Source: an uncultured Bacteroidia bacterium
GTDB lineage: Bacteria > Bacteroidota > Bacteroidia > NS11-12g > UBA955
Assembly: GCA_943788195.1 (NCBI GenBank)
Contig: CALSPH010000001.1
Location: forward strand, 557,673 to 621,672
Reading direction: 5' to 3'
Length of the DNA stretch: 64,000 bases
Shown here: in pieces, positions 40,857-49,740 of the stretch
How positions within the stretch are numbered: the first letter of the stretch is position 1
Layout of the letters: every line of letters begins with the position of its first letter
Notes under the pieces: model-generated
The model's database searches: none
The model's input: the letters and a program-made list of their open reading frames with translations, nothing else
What the model was told of the DNA's origin: nothing
Translations under genes and position numbers: made by a program

Positions 40857-42145
40857 ATGGCTACCTTTAACCTTTATCTTACCAATCCAAAGGCAACTAT
40901 TCCAACCTCTATCTATTTACAGATACAATCGAAGGGTATGAAGGCAAAATTCTTTGTCAAGCAATCCGTTCTCCCTAAAAATTGGAATTATAAAAAACAA
41001 CAAACAAAGGGACTAATAAATACACCTGAACTAAATGTTCTATTAGGGAGTTATATAGATGCAGCGAAAAAGGCTAATCTGAGGTTATTGGAGAGTCAAG
41101 GAATTGCAAACCCTCATAGAATAAAGGAAGACTAACAATAAAATTCTTTGACACACCACAGAGTAAAACAGATTATAAAAATATAACTAATTTAATAAGC
41201 TTTAGAGAAACGTATTTTAAGATTCTTGAAAAATCAAAAGGGGTTAAAGGAAGTGATAAAATTGCACCCTCAACCATTAAAAACTATAAGCAAACGTATA
41301 ACGTATTAGAACAGTTTCACGACTATACTAAGATAAGTTTAGAATTTTCAAATATTGACCTTGTGTTTCATGCCGAACTTATGGATTATTTAGAACTTAC
41401 AAGAAACTATAGTGCAAATACAGTAGCCAAACATATCAAACGCTTAAAAACCTTTCTAAATTCTGCACTTGAACTTGGCTACAATAAAAATGCTCAATTT
41501 AAGTCTTCCAAATTTTCTGCCCCTACTGAATCCGTAAACAATATATTTTTAACAGAACCCGAACTTGCAGCACTTGCAAAACTTAATCTTACAGCTAAGC
41601 CTTATTTAGACAGAGTACGGGACATGTTTCTGATCGGTGCTTATACTGCAATGCGTTACTCCGATTATTCAAAACTTGAATTTGCAAAATTTGAGGTAAT
41701 AAAGGGCAAGACTTATATCATTAAGAAAATGAAAAAAACCAAAGAAACAGAAGTTGTCCCCGTTCTACCAGTAGCGCAAAAGGTATTTGATAAATATACG
41801 AACAACGGAGTTTTAAAGCTGCCTAAGAGTATAAGCAATCAAAAATTTAACGAATACCTTAAAGAGTTAGGAAAACTAATTTTTAAACTAAATGAAACTT
41901 ACACCCTACATAGAACCACTGGAGGGCTTAAAACGTCTGTAAACAAGTTTAAATGGGAACTATTAGTTACACATACAGCAAGGCGAAGTTTTGCAACTAA
42001 TATGTATCTAAGAGGCATAAGCCCGAACTCCATAATGGGTGTAACTGGACACAAAACAGAATCAAGTTTCTATACCTATATACAGATGAACCCGAAGCAA
42101 AAGGCCTGTTCCCTTTCTTTCACACACGGTCAGTTGAAAAAATAA
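40857..42145 (+). pseudogene. Tyrosine recombinase/integrase, split by a frameshift
   Basis: N-terminal arm-binding part (ATG 40857 to stop 41135) and core/catalytic part in another frame ('FLIGAYTAMRYSDYSKL', 'HTARRSFATNMYLRGISPNSIMGVTGHKTESSFYTYI'); the second frame is open from 41120. Confidence 0.88.
42104..42127 (+). repeat. 24-nt imperfect direct repeat, copy 1 (in integrase 3' end)
   Basis: GCCTGTTCCCTTTCTTTCACACAC; partner at 44034..44057 with 22/24 identity. Confidence 0.75.
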
Positions 42146-42290
42146 TTCCTTTCATGTGGGATGATTATATTGGCCCTAAGGTGTATCCACCTGCCCCTTA
42201 AACTCTTTACAAGAGTCGTCCGGGATTTGTCCGCTCAATAGAAAAGGAGCGAGGAATAACATCCGTATTCAAGCATGCTTTATTTAAAGA

Positions 42291-43906
42291 CTATTCAACC
42301 AAAAATGGATGCGAGTAATTTCCAGTACCTATAAGCATGAGTATAGCTTCCTTTTGGCAGCTTGCTTACGTCAATGGTAGAGTTTAAGCTGGATAGTTCA
42401 CCCTGTTTTACTTCTTGCCCTAAAGCATTAATAATTCTGAATTGAGAGCCGATAAGATTTGATTCAATCTTTAATATTTAACTCATTTGAGGCCGGGTTG
42501 GGGTAAATATGGAAAATCTGATTATTTCTAAGATTATCAACGCTTACTCCATATAATGAAAGCAAAGCTGCCACCGATGTATCTGAACAATACTGATCAT
42601 TGACAATGCATCTAAATTTCTGATTATTATTCGCTGACGTAACATTAGATATTGATAGATTTTTAGTTTGAGTGCCACTGTATTGTCCTGCGTTGGACAT
42701 TTTTTGATAACCGGTACCTATATCTGTTTGCCACTGGAATGTTAGACTTGGAGTACCTGAAGTTCCAATATCAAAGGTTGCATCTTGTGATATAAGAAGT
42801 GATTGATTGGCTGGTTGCTGGCTTATAAAGTCGGAGTTATTGATGGTTAAATTTAAGGTAACGATACTGTCACAACCAGTTGTATTCACAAAAGTATCTT
42901 TCGCTTTAGCATTGCTCTGGATATACGTTACGCCATTGGTCCATGTGTAAGAGCCACATGCCGTGATTGCATCGGTGGATGCATCGGAGTAATTGATAGT
43001 TAAATTTAAGGTAACGATACTATCACAACCAGCTGTATTCACAAAAGTATCTTTCGCTGTAGTATTGCTCTTAGTATACGTTATACCATTGGTCCATGTG
43101 TAAGAATCGCATGCCGTTATGGTATCAGAGATATACGTTTCTGTACATTCATTAAACAAATTACTTACTTCTGATAGAGTTAGGGCCCTGTTCCAAATTC
43201 CAATATCATCCAGACTACCATTAAAATGATACCAATGTCCATTAGCCATGTAAACTTCTCCAAATGTTAAATTGCCATAATTAGTTGATGAAGGAATAGA
43301 ATAAGTCATAGTGATAGAAGTATCTAGTATAGAATTTAAATAGTAATTAAGTTTACTTGAATCTTTATCATATGTTATGACTATTTGCGACCAAACACTA
43401 TCTGATATTTTTGTATTACCAAATTTAGGATTATTCTGGTTAAATGTGCAGTAGGTATTATTGTTAGATCCCTGTTTAGCCACTTGAAAACGAATAAAAC
43501 TTGTTTTATTTCCACCATCCCAAACTCCAAAAATAGTGTGTGGTCTACCTGCAAATCTCCCCGTTTTGGGTTTCAATTTTACCCAACAAGATATAGAAAA
43601 GGCTTGGCTTTTGTAAAGACTATCCATTACTTTACTATTTTGAGTAATCTCAATTCTATCCTTTGCCGTTCCCCAACCAGTTGATGTAATATCAAATTCA
43701 TAAGCGCTATTGGCTTCGCCTTTTCTATCGCTTGTTAAAGAAACACCATAAGCAATTCCGTTATTTCCATTGCCGCTACTATCGTTTGTATTCCCTGTAA
43801 AAGTCCACCAGCCTTGCAAACCATTTGATGGAACATGAGACGGCAATTGAGCAAAGGAGGGAACTGTAAACAAAAAGGCGAGAGTTAGGAGGGAAATATT
43901 TTTCAT
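42291..43906 (-). pseudogene. LamG-domain surface protein with Ig-like region; T9SS C-terminal domain displaced by two frameshifts
   Basis: ORF 42464..43906 ends at '...IYPNPASNELNIKD*'. The rest of the sorting domain is readable downstream in two successive frames (IESNLIGSQFRIINALGQEVKQGELSSLNSTIDVSKLPKGSY, then ILMLIGTGNYSHPFLVE*). Confidence 0.8.
42841..43140 (-). repeat. Two tandem protein-coding repeats, about 153-bp period
   Basis: 'ITACDSYTWTNGITYTKSNTTAKDTFVNTAGCDSIVTLNLTIN' and 'ITACGSYTWTNGVTYIQSNAKAKDTFVNTTGCDSIVTLNLTIN'. Confidence 0.85.
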
Positions 43907-43911
43907 ATTAA

Positions 43912-43919
43912 CAAAGGTA
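43912..43919 (-). promoter_or_regulatory. -7 box TACCTTTG upstream of LamG surface-protein gene
   Basis: Exact match on minus strand, 5 nt before ATG 43906. Confidence 0.6.
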
Positions 43920-44033
43920 TTAATATTTCTAATAGACTTTATACTGGTCGGCTTTTATTATTTAGGTAGATCTATCACTAAGAATTGACCCCATGGCAGC
44001 GTATAATCAATAACTGGATGAACCTGTTTACCG

Positions 44034-44057
44034 CCTGTTCCCTTTTCTTCACACACA
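44034..44057 (+). repeat. 24-nt imperfect direct repeat, copy 2
   Basis: GCCTGTTCCCTTTTCTTCACACAC; local frame ACSLFFTHNQ* parallels integrase C-terminus ACSLSFTHGQ. Confidence 0.75.
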
Positions 44058-44130
44058 ACCAATAAAGAAGTATTATTTTTAAAGTAGACACAACTAAACA
44101 CTAAAAAAAGGGTTAAACTATAAAAATTGG

Positions 44131-44157
44131 GAAAAATTGCCCTATATTTTGCCCTAT
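44131..44157 (+). repeat. Right direct repeat of candidate element
   Basis: GAAAAATTGCCCTATATTTTGCCCTAT. Confidence 0.85.
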
Positions 44158-44179
44158 AATTACACTAATAATGGCTAAC

Positions 44180-44500
44180 TTATTGACTACTAATGTATAG
44201 TTCGATTCCTAGCGGGAATGCACCTGCAATCCCAAACAATAGCGTGAGAATCCAAATGACTCGAATGTTTTTTATGCCGTGCTTCTTCGCATCGATATAC
44301 GACCAAATAAAGAAAACCAATACAATGAATAACAGGTCGACAATGAAGGCAGTCGAAATGTGATTTGCAAACATCCCTTGCATGGTTGCCAAGGGGTTTG
44401 CATAAAGCAAGACATTACCCGTTTCGATGGTTTCCATGGCAACAAAAATGTTTGGGGCAATAAAGCCGAGAATGGTTAATACGAGATATAGATTTTTCAT
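44180..44500 (-). CDS. DUF2834 domain-containing membrane protein
   Basis: 106 aa, 3 hydrophobic helices; 'ANHISTAFIVDLLFIVLVFFIWSYIDAKKHGIKN' pattern. Confidence 0.75.
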   Translation of the reverse strand: MKNLYLVLTILGFIAPNIFVAMETIETGNVLLYANPLATMQGMFANHISTAFIVDLLFIVLVFFIWSYIDAKKHGIKNIRVIWILTLLFGIAGAFPLGIELYISSQ

Positions 44501-44637
44501 AAGAACTACTATTTAGTGCAAGTGGTTCAAAGATACCCATTTTCTGTTTTTTGATTTCTATCATCGCAATGGTTGATTTTAGCGTTGAACTGCCATTTTT
44601 CCCTTGCAATTCCTATATTTGTGGTCAATTTATAATC

Positions 44638-45735
44638 ATGGAAAATACACAAACATTACGAAACCTTCCAATTCACGATAGACACGTTGCATTGGGCGGG
44701 AAAATGGTTCCTTTTGCAGGCTTTAATATGCCTGTACAATATAGCGGCTTAAATGCAGAACACATGGCAGTTAGAAACTCCATGGGTGTTTTTGATGTAA
44801 GTCATATGGGAGAGTTTGGGGTTAAGGGTCCAGAGGCTACTCAATTTTTACAATGGGTTACCAGTAATGATGTTGCCGCATTAGAGGATGGTAAAATTCA
44901 ATACAGTTGCATGCCGAATGACAAAGGCGGAATTGTAGATGACCTTTTGGTTTATCGTTGGACTGAAAACGAATATACCTTAGTAGTGAATGCGAGCAAT
45001 GAGCAAAAAGATTGGGATTGGTTGAACAGCCAAAATAAATTTGATTGCAAGCTTGAAAATCAGAGTGATGACATTTGTCTTTTTGCAGTGCAAGGTCCAG
45101 ACGCAACCAAAGCCTTACAGAAAATAACAGAAGAGAATTTATCAGAGATCCCTTACTATAGTTTTGTGGGAGGTGCGATGGCTGGTGTAGATGATGTGGT
45201 TATCTCTAATACAGGTTATACCGGTGCAGGTGGATTTGAAATTTACGTTTGGAACAAAGATGCTGGAACCATGTGGGATGCAATAATGGAAGCAGGGAAA
45301 GAGTTTAACGTTATTCCAGCTGGATTAGGTGCTAGAGATACGTTACGTTTAGAAAAAGGTTTTTGCCTGTATGGAAATGATATCAATGATGAAACTTCAC
45401 CGATTGAAGCCGGTTTAGGATGGATAACAAAATTCAATAAGGACTTTATAAGCAAGGATCATCATTTGGCGATCAAAGAAAGCGGTGGTACCCGCAGATT
45501 AGCTGGATTTGAAATGATTGATCGTGGAATACCTAGACAACATTATCCCATATTGGATGCCGAAGGAAATAATATTGGAGAAGTAACCTCAGGAACACAA
45601 TCCCCTTCTTTAGGCAAGGCCATTGGAATGGGTTATGTCAATAAGCCGATGAATAAAAGAGGCACGGAGATTTTCATTGAAATCAGAGGTAAAGCAGTTA
45701 AAGCCATTACTACTAAAATTCCATTTTTAGATTAA
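44638..45735 (+). CDS. gcvT: Aminomethyltransferase (glycine cleavage T protein)
   Basis: 'GGKMVPFAGFNMPVQYSGLNAEHMAVRNSMGVFDVSHMGE', 'GLGARDTLRLEKGFCLYGNDI'. Start ATG 44638. Confidence 0.96.
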   Translation: MENTQTLRNLPIHDRHVALGGKMVPFAGFNMPVQYSGLNAEHMAVRNSMGVFDVSHMGEFGVKGPEATQFLQWVTSNDVAALEDGKIQYSCMPNDKGGIVDDLLVYRWTENEYTLVVNASNEQKDWDWLNSQNKFDCKLENQSDDICLFAVQGPDATKALQKITEENLSEIPYYSFVGGAMAGVDDVVISNTGYTGAGGFEIYVWNKDAGTMWDAIMEAGKEFNVIPAGLGARDTLRLEKGFCLYGNDINDETSPIEAGLGWITKFNKDFISKDHHLAIKESGGTRRLAGFEMIDRGIPRQHYPILDAEGNNIGEVTSGTQSPSLGKAIGMGYVNKPMNKRGTEIFIEIRGKAVKAITTKIPFLD

Positions 45736-45744
45736 TTCGTTCGC

Positions 45745-46719
45745 ATGCAAAGCCTGTTGGAAAACCATCCTTATGTACAAGAATTGCTTGCATTAAATGC
45801 AACGCATCAAGACCGAAAGGCTTTTCATGAAGCAGCGGCACCGTTATTACAAAAAATGGGGGATGACAAGGGTTTTATCGATCAAGTAATCCAACGCAAT
45901 TTTGAAGATGATGGATATTTGAATCAAGCATGGAGCTTGTATAATATCCCATTTTTCTTTGCCCATGAAACCCCGGATTTCAATCTCAAGGTGCACCTTT
46001 TTGTACCCTTGGAGAATAAGTCATCTGAAATTGCAGCATCTTGTGTTCATCATCACAATAATTACATGCTTTCTACCTATGCCATGCATGGTAGTGGATA
46101 TGAATCCTATCTGTTTGAAAAGGATTTTGCCTTGAATGAACAAGATTTGACAGTGGATATGAAAGTCCGCAAGCATTTTCATCAGAAAGATTGGCCGGTA
46201 TCCTTTGTGGATGCTTGGGAGCCTCATTTGGTTTTTAATCCAACCAAATTAAGCGCAACAATGATCTTATGGTCACCTGATAAGAAAAGGGCTACTGACA
46301 ACTTAAAACACAACCCCATTCTTAAGGCACTCAAAAAGCCACTGAGAAGTATTGCCAATATGCTGGGTTTATCCAACATCTTGGGTATTGCAGCTCAAAA
46401 AACCTATCAATTCTATCCAGAAGGCTCTAAATTAAAAGCCATACTCGAAGATGAATATTTTGAACCCACCCGAAATGCGGTAGGCCCTGATATTGATGTG
46501 TATTCCATCCAAACCGTTTTTCGTTTTATTCAGGAAGGCAATTATCTGGACAAGGCTTTTCTGGAAAAAAGAAAGACCAGCTTACCAGACTATTACCAAC
46601 CGTTTATTGAAATGTATCTAAATGGAGTAGAAATACCAGAGACTTTTGCGAAAGCCAAGATCAATATTCCCAATGGCGCATTTAACAAGCAGGAAGTAAT
46701 CGCTGCAGTGCATGTCTAA
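45745..46719 (+). CDS. Hypothetical protein (324 aa)
   Basis: Long ORF in a tight co-directional run with gcvT and the downstream gene. Confidence 0.7.
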   Translation: MQSLLENHPYVQELLALNATHQDRKAFHEAAAPLLQKMGDDKGFIDQVIQRNFEDDGYLNQAWSLYNIPFFFAHETPDFNLKVHLFVPLENKSSEIAASCVHHHNNYMLSTYAMHGSGYESYLFEKDFALNEQDLTVDMKVRKHFHQKDWPVSFVDAWEPHLVFNPTKLSATMILWSPDKKRATDNLKHNPILKALKKPLRSIANMLGLSNILGIAAQKTYQFYPEGSKLKAILEDEYFEPTRNAVGPDIDVYSIQTVFRFIQEGNYLDKAFLEKRKTSLPDYYQPFIEMYLNGVEIPETFAKAKINIPNGAFNKQEVIAAVHV

Positions 46720-47839
46720 AACAAAAATTGCTCACATCACCTTGCTTGATCAATACCATCCGGGTATTTATGACAGTCAGGTATTGGATGTTTGCAGGCA
46801 TTTAGAGGCACATCATGAAGTGCAGATTCAATTGATAGCATTTCTTTCCATTCGCGAATTACGTCATACATCGGCTAAAAAAACCATCAAATCAAAGTAT
46901 CCCAATACTTGGGTTTTACCTGCCTTTCCAAAGTTGCGGTATTTTAGACTCACCCAGTATTTGTTGGCTTTGGTGCTGCTCTTCAACAAGCAACATGCCC
47001 TGATTTGTAGAAATGTTTTTGCCACCCAAATCGGCCTTTTTTGTAGAAAATGGGGTCTGGTAAAAAAGGTGGTTTTTGATGGACGCAGTGCAATTGCTGC
47101 AGAAATAGAGGAGTATGATGTGTTTCCTGTGCCCTATCTACGCAATCAAATAAAAAACTTTGAACAATCCTCCGTGATGGAATCAGATTATCAAATGGGG
47201 ATCTCCCAAGCCTTGGTGGATTATTGGCAACAGAATTATGGGTATCAACGAAAAGTTTACAGCATTGTGCCGTGTACGTTACATTCCCAATTCAAATGGA
47301 CCTATGCGGATATTTCAGATGAGAAAGAAGTTACTGTGGTTTATGCAGGAAGTAATGCGCCCTGGCAAGGTTTTGCCGAAATAGATGAATTCTTAATTGC
47401 ACATCCCAACGTTAAATGCACGCTATTGACTAAGGAGTCTAAAGAGACGGGCTTAATGCAAGCTAAGTTTGGGGATCGATTAAATATTAAATGGGTAAAC
47501 TCACAGGATGTCTGTGTGGAGTTGGCCAAGCATGACTACGGCTTACTATTAAGACCTCAAACCATGACCAATCAAGTGGCTTCTCCCGGTAAATTTGCTG
47601 AATATTTATCCTGTGGTTTGCCGGTTATACTAACGCCTCGGTTGGGTGATTACAGTGCCTGGGTGGTTCAACACAAATGCGGATTAGTATGGGATAAAAG
47701 CAGTTCACTCGAACTAAAGAAGTCTGGGCAAGAAGTTAAAAAACATTGCCATGAATTGGCCATGGTTCATTTTGTTAAAAATGCCCCAGACGTGCAGATT
47801 CAATATCAGAAACTAGTGAACGCCATTCATGGGGAGTAA
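46712..47839 (+). CDS. Glycosyltransferase-like protein
   Basis: GT-B-like 'VVYAGSNAPWQGFAEIDEFLIAHPNVKCTLLTKES' and 'VASPGKFAEYLSCGLPVILTP'. Confidence 0.7.
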   Translation: MSKTKIAHITLLDQYHPGIYDSQVLDVCRHLEAHHEVQIQLIAFLSIRELRHTSAKKTIKSKYPNTWVLPAFPKLRYFRLTQYLLALVLLFNKQHALICRNVFATQIGLFCRKWGLVKKVVFDGRSAIAAEIEEYDVFPVPYLRNQIKNFEQSSVMESDYQMGISQALVDYWQQNYGYQRKVYSIVPCTLHSQFKWTYADISDEKEVTVVYAGSNAPWQGFAEIDEFLIAHPNVKCTLLTKESKETGLMQAKFGDRLNIKWVNSQDVCVELAKHDYGLLLRPQTMTNQVASPGKFAEYLSCGLPVILTPRLGDYSAWVVQHKCGLVWDKSSSLELKKSGQEVKKHCHELAMVHFVKNAPDVQIQYQKLVNAIHGE

Positions 47840-47840
47840 A

Positions 47841-48458
47841 ATGCTCAAAAAGGAACGGGTGCAGTTTATTGCTAATAAATTGGAAGAGCTGTATCCCAAA
47901 ACACCGATTCCTTTAGATCACAAGGATCCTTATACGCTGCTCATTGCAGTTCTGTTATCAGCTCAATGCACAGATGCCAGAGTGAACACGATCACGCCAA
48001 TTCTGTTTGCCAAAGCAGATAATCCGTTTGATATGGTAAAAATGAGCGTAGAAGAAATCAAGGAGATCATACGTCCCTGTGGTTTAAGTCCCATGAAATC
48101 CAAAGGGATTTTTGGATTAAGTGAAATCATCATTAACCAACATAACGGTGAGGTTCCACAATCTTTTGAGGCGTTAGAAGCTTTACCCGCAGTGGGACAT
48201 AAAACTGCGTCCGTGGTTATGAGTCAGGCTTTCGGTTTTCCGGCATTTCCTGTGGATACCCATATTCATCGGCTTGCAACACGTTGGAGGTTAACCAATG
48301 GGAAAAATGTGGTTCAAACAGAAAAGGATTTGAAACGTTTATTCCCAGAGGAGACTTGGAATAAGTTGCACTTGCAAATAATCTTTTTTGGCCGAGAACA
48401 TTGCCCGGCTCGAGGACATAATGAGGCTGAATGTCTAATTTGTTCTGTGGTAAATTAG
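47841..48458 (+). CDS. nth: Endonuclease III
   Basis: 'LLIAVLLSAQCTDARVN', 'LEALPAVGHKTASVVMSQAFGFPAFPVDTHIHRLATRW', Fe-S cysteines 'CPARGHNEAECLIC'. Start ATG 47841. Confidence 0.95.
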   Translation: MLKKERVQFIANKLEELYPKTPIPLDHKDPYTLLIAVLLSAQCTDARVNTITPILFAKADNPFDMVKMSVEEIKEIIRPCGLSPMKSKGIFGLSEIIINQHNGEVPQSFEALEALPAVGHKTASVVMSQAFGFPAFPVDTHIHRLATRWRLTNGKNVVQTEKDLKRLFPEETWNKLHLQIIFFGREHCPARGHNEAECLICSVVN

Positions 48459-48471
48459 AAGTTAAATCTCG

Positions 48472-48963
48472 CTACTCATAGTTTACTCCAAACCCAACTT
48501 TCTCCTCGTACTCAAACGGAATTTTTAGATTTACTCCTACGATGTCAACCACAAAGTTTCCATCGTAGCGGAGATCCACTTTTTCACCCATTAACCCTTT
48601 GATTACATTCTTTAAGAAGCCTTCGTTTTCTTTTCGCAATGTCTTGGAATCAATCGTAAAAGTCACGGGAACGGTAAATTCTTCCTTGGCTTCAAAGTTT
48701 ACTTTTATGCTTTGATTGATATGAGCTGCTTTAACATCGTTCACAAAAACATCAATATCACAGGTTTTTACATTCCCTCCAAATGAATTGTTGTTCATAA
48801 AAAAAGCATTGCCTGTTACTTGCCATTTTTTATCTACGCGTTTAATTTTTTCTACTTTAAATCGAAGATAATCAGGTATAGAAGGTGTTGTGCATGAGGT
48901 AAAAAGAGCACTGCAAATGAGCATCCAAGCGCTAAGGCTGAGCAAAGAAGTTTTGATTTTCAT
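48472..48963 (-). CDS. Hypothetical lipoprotein
   Basis: Signal peptide with lipobox 'ALFTSC'. Confidence 0.7.
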   Translation of the reverse strand: MKIKTSLLSLSAWMLICSALFTSCTTPSIPDYLRFKVEKIKRVDKKWQVTGNAFFMNNNSFGGNVKTCDIDVFVNDVKAAHINQSIKVNFEAKEEFTVPVTFTIDSKTLRKENEGFLKNVIKGLMGEKVDLRYDGNFVVDIVGVNLKIPFEYEEKVGFGVNYE

Positions 48964-49015
48964 GAAGATATAGCAAAGCTATACATTTAAGTTTGAATTT
49001 TCCGTTCTTTGCACT

Positions 49016-49585
49016 ATGAACTTAAAGGTAAGCCTAGGATTGCTGGTTGTTGTATTACTTCAAGCTTGTTCAAGTATTGAGGTAACACAAAGTAGATATG
49101 GAAATGGAATCGGTATTTCATTTGATAAATCCAGTAAGAAAGAAGAAGCGAAGGTTGCGGAATTTAGAAAAAGGAAACGCGATGAAGCGATGGACCGGAA
49201 ACATCAAGTGAATCCGCAGCCTCGGACATTAAAAGAAGTATCTATACTACCTTCTAAGTTAGCAAAGAAAGTGAACCGAGCGATTACACAAAATGGATCG
49301 CAAGCGGAACAGCATATAATGGTTAATACCGAGGGTAATACAAATACTATAAATGTAAAATTAAATGAGCCGCTGGGTCATGATGGGTTGGATGAAACTA
49401 AACCAATAGAAGAATTACAGCCTGAAAGTGTAAAAGAAAGCCAAGGCAACACCTATAACTTAGGATACATAGGCATTCTTTTAATTATAGTCGGTCTTGT
49501 GCTTCTGGTCTTGTGTATACCTCAGGCATTTTCGTTAATTGTTTTGGGAGTTGTATTAATCATCTTAGCCTATTTTCTGGGTTAA
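49016..49585 (+). CDS. Hypothetical lipoprotein with C-terminal hydrophobic segments
   Basis: Lipobox 'VVLLQAC' and two C-terminal hydrophobic stretches. Confidence 0.65.
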   Translation: MNLKVSLGLLVVVLLQACSSIEVTQSRYGNGIGISFDKSSKKEEAKVAEFRKRKRDEAMDRKHQVNPQPRTLKEVSILPSKLAKKVNRAITQNGSQAEQHIMVNTEGNTNTINVKLNEPLGHDGLDETKPIEELQPESVKESQGNTYNLGYIGILLIIVGLVLLVLCIPQAFSLIVLGVVLIILAYFLG

Positions 49586-49587
49586 AC

Positions 49588-49740
49588 ATGAGTAAGGCAA
49601 ACTCTTCCGATCAAAATGAAGATTACTATATCAATAAAGAAGGACTGCTTGTTTTTACCCGTAAATACCATTTAAAACGTGGAACATGTTGTAAAAGTGG
49701 TTGTAAGCATTGTCCCTATGGCTATGAAAAGAAGAAATAA
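49588..49740 (+). CDS. DUF5522 domain-containing protein (50 aa)
   Basis: MSKANSSDQNEDYYINKEGLLVFTRKYHLKRGTCCKSGCKHCPYGYEKKK; 'GTCCKSGCKHCPYGY' signature. Confidence 0.8.
   Translation: MSKANSSDQNEDYYINKEGLLVFTRKYHLKRGTCCKSGCKHCPYGYEKKK

Larger units (their letters stand above)
40791..44157. mobile_element. Small decayed integrative element (candidate)
   Basis: Bounded by GAAAAA[C/T]TGCCCTATATTTTGCCCTAT at 40791..40817 and 44131..44157 (26/27 identical, same orientation); contains an integrase pseudogene and a surface-protein gene. Confidence 0.6.

Noticed and set aside
41117-41135. Programmed -1 frameshifting in the integrase
   Set aside because: The direction fits -1, but there is no X-XXY-YYZ slippery heptamer (sequence is ATAAAGGAAGACTAA) and no evident downstream structure; simple mutation or sequencing error is more likely.
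42841-43140. Possible CRISPR-like or satellite repeat
   Set aside because: The two ~153-bp copies are in-frame protein repeats of the surface protein, not a spacer array.
44510-44637. Glycine riboswitch upstream of gcvT
   Set aside because: No glycine-aptamer-like conserved elements; only a TATATTTG promoter-like box at 44614.
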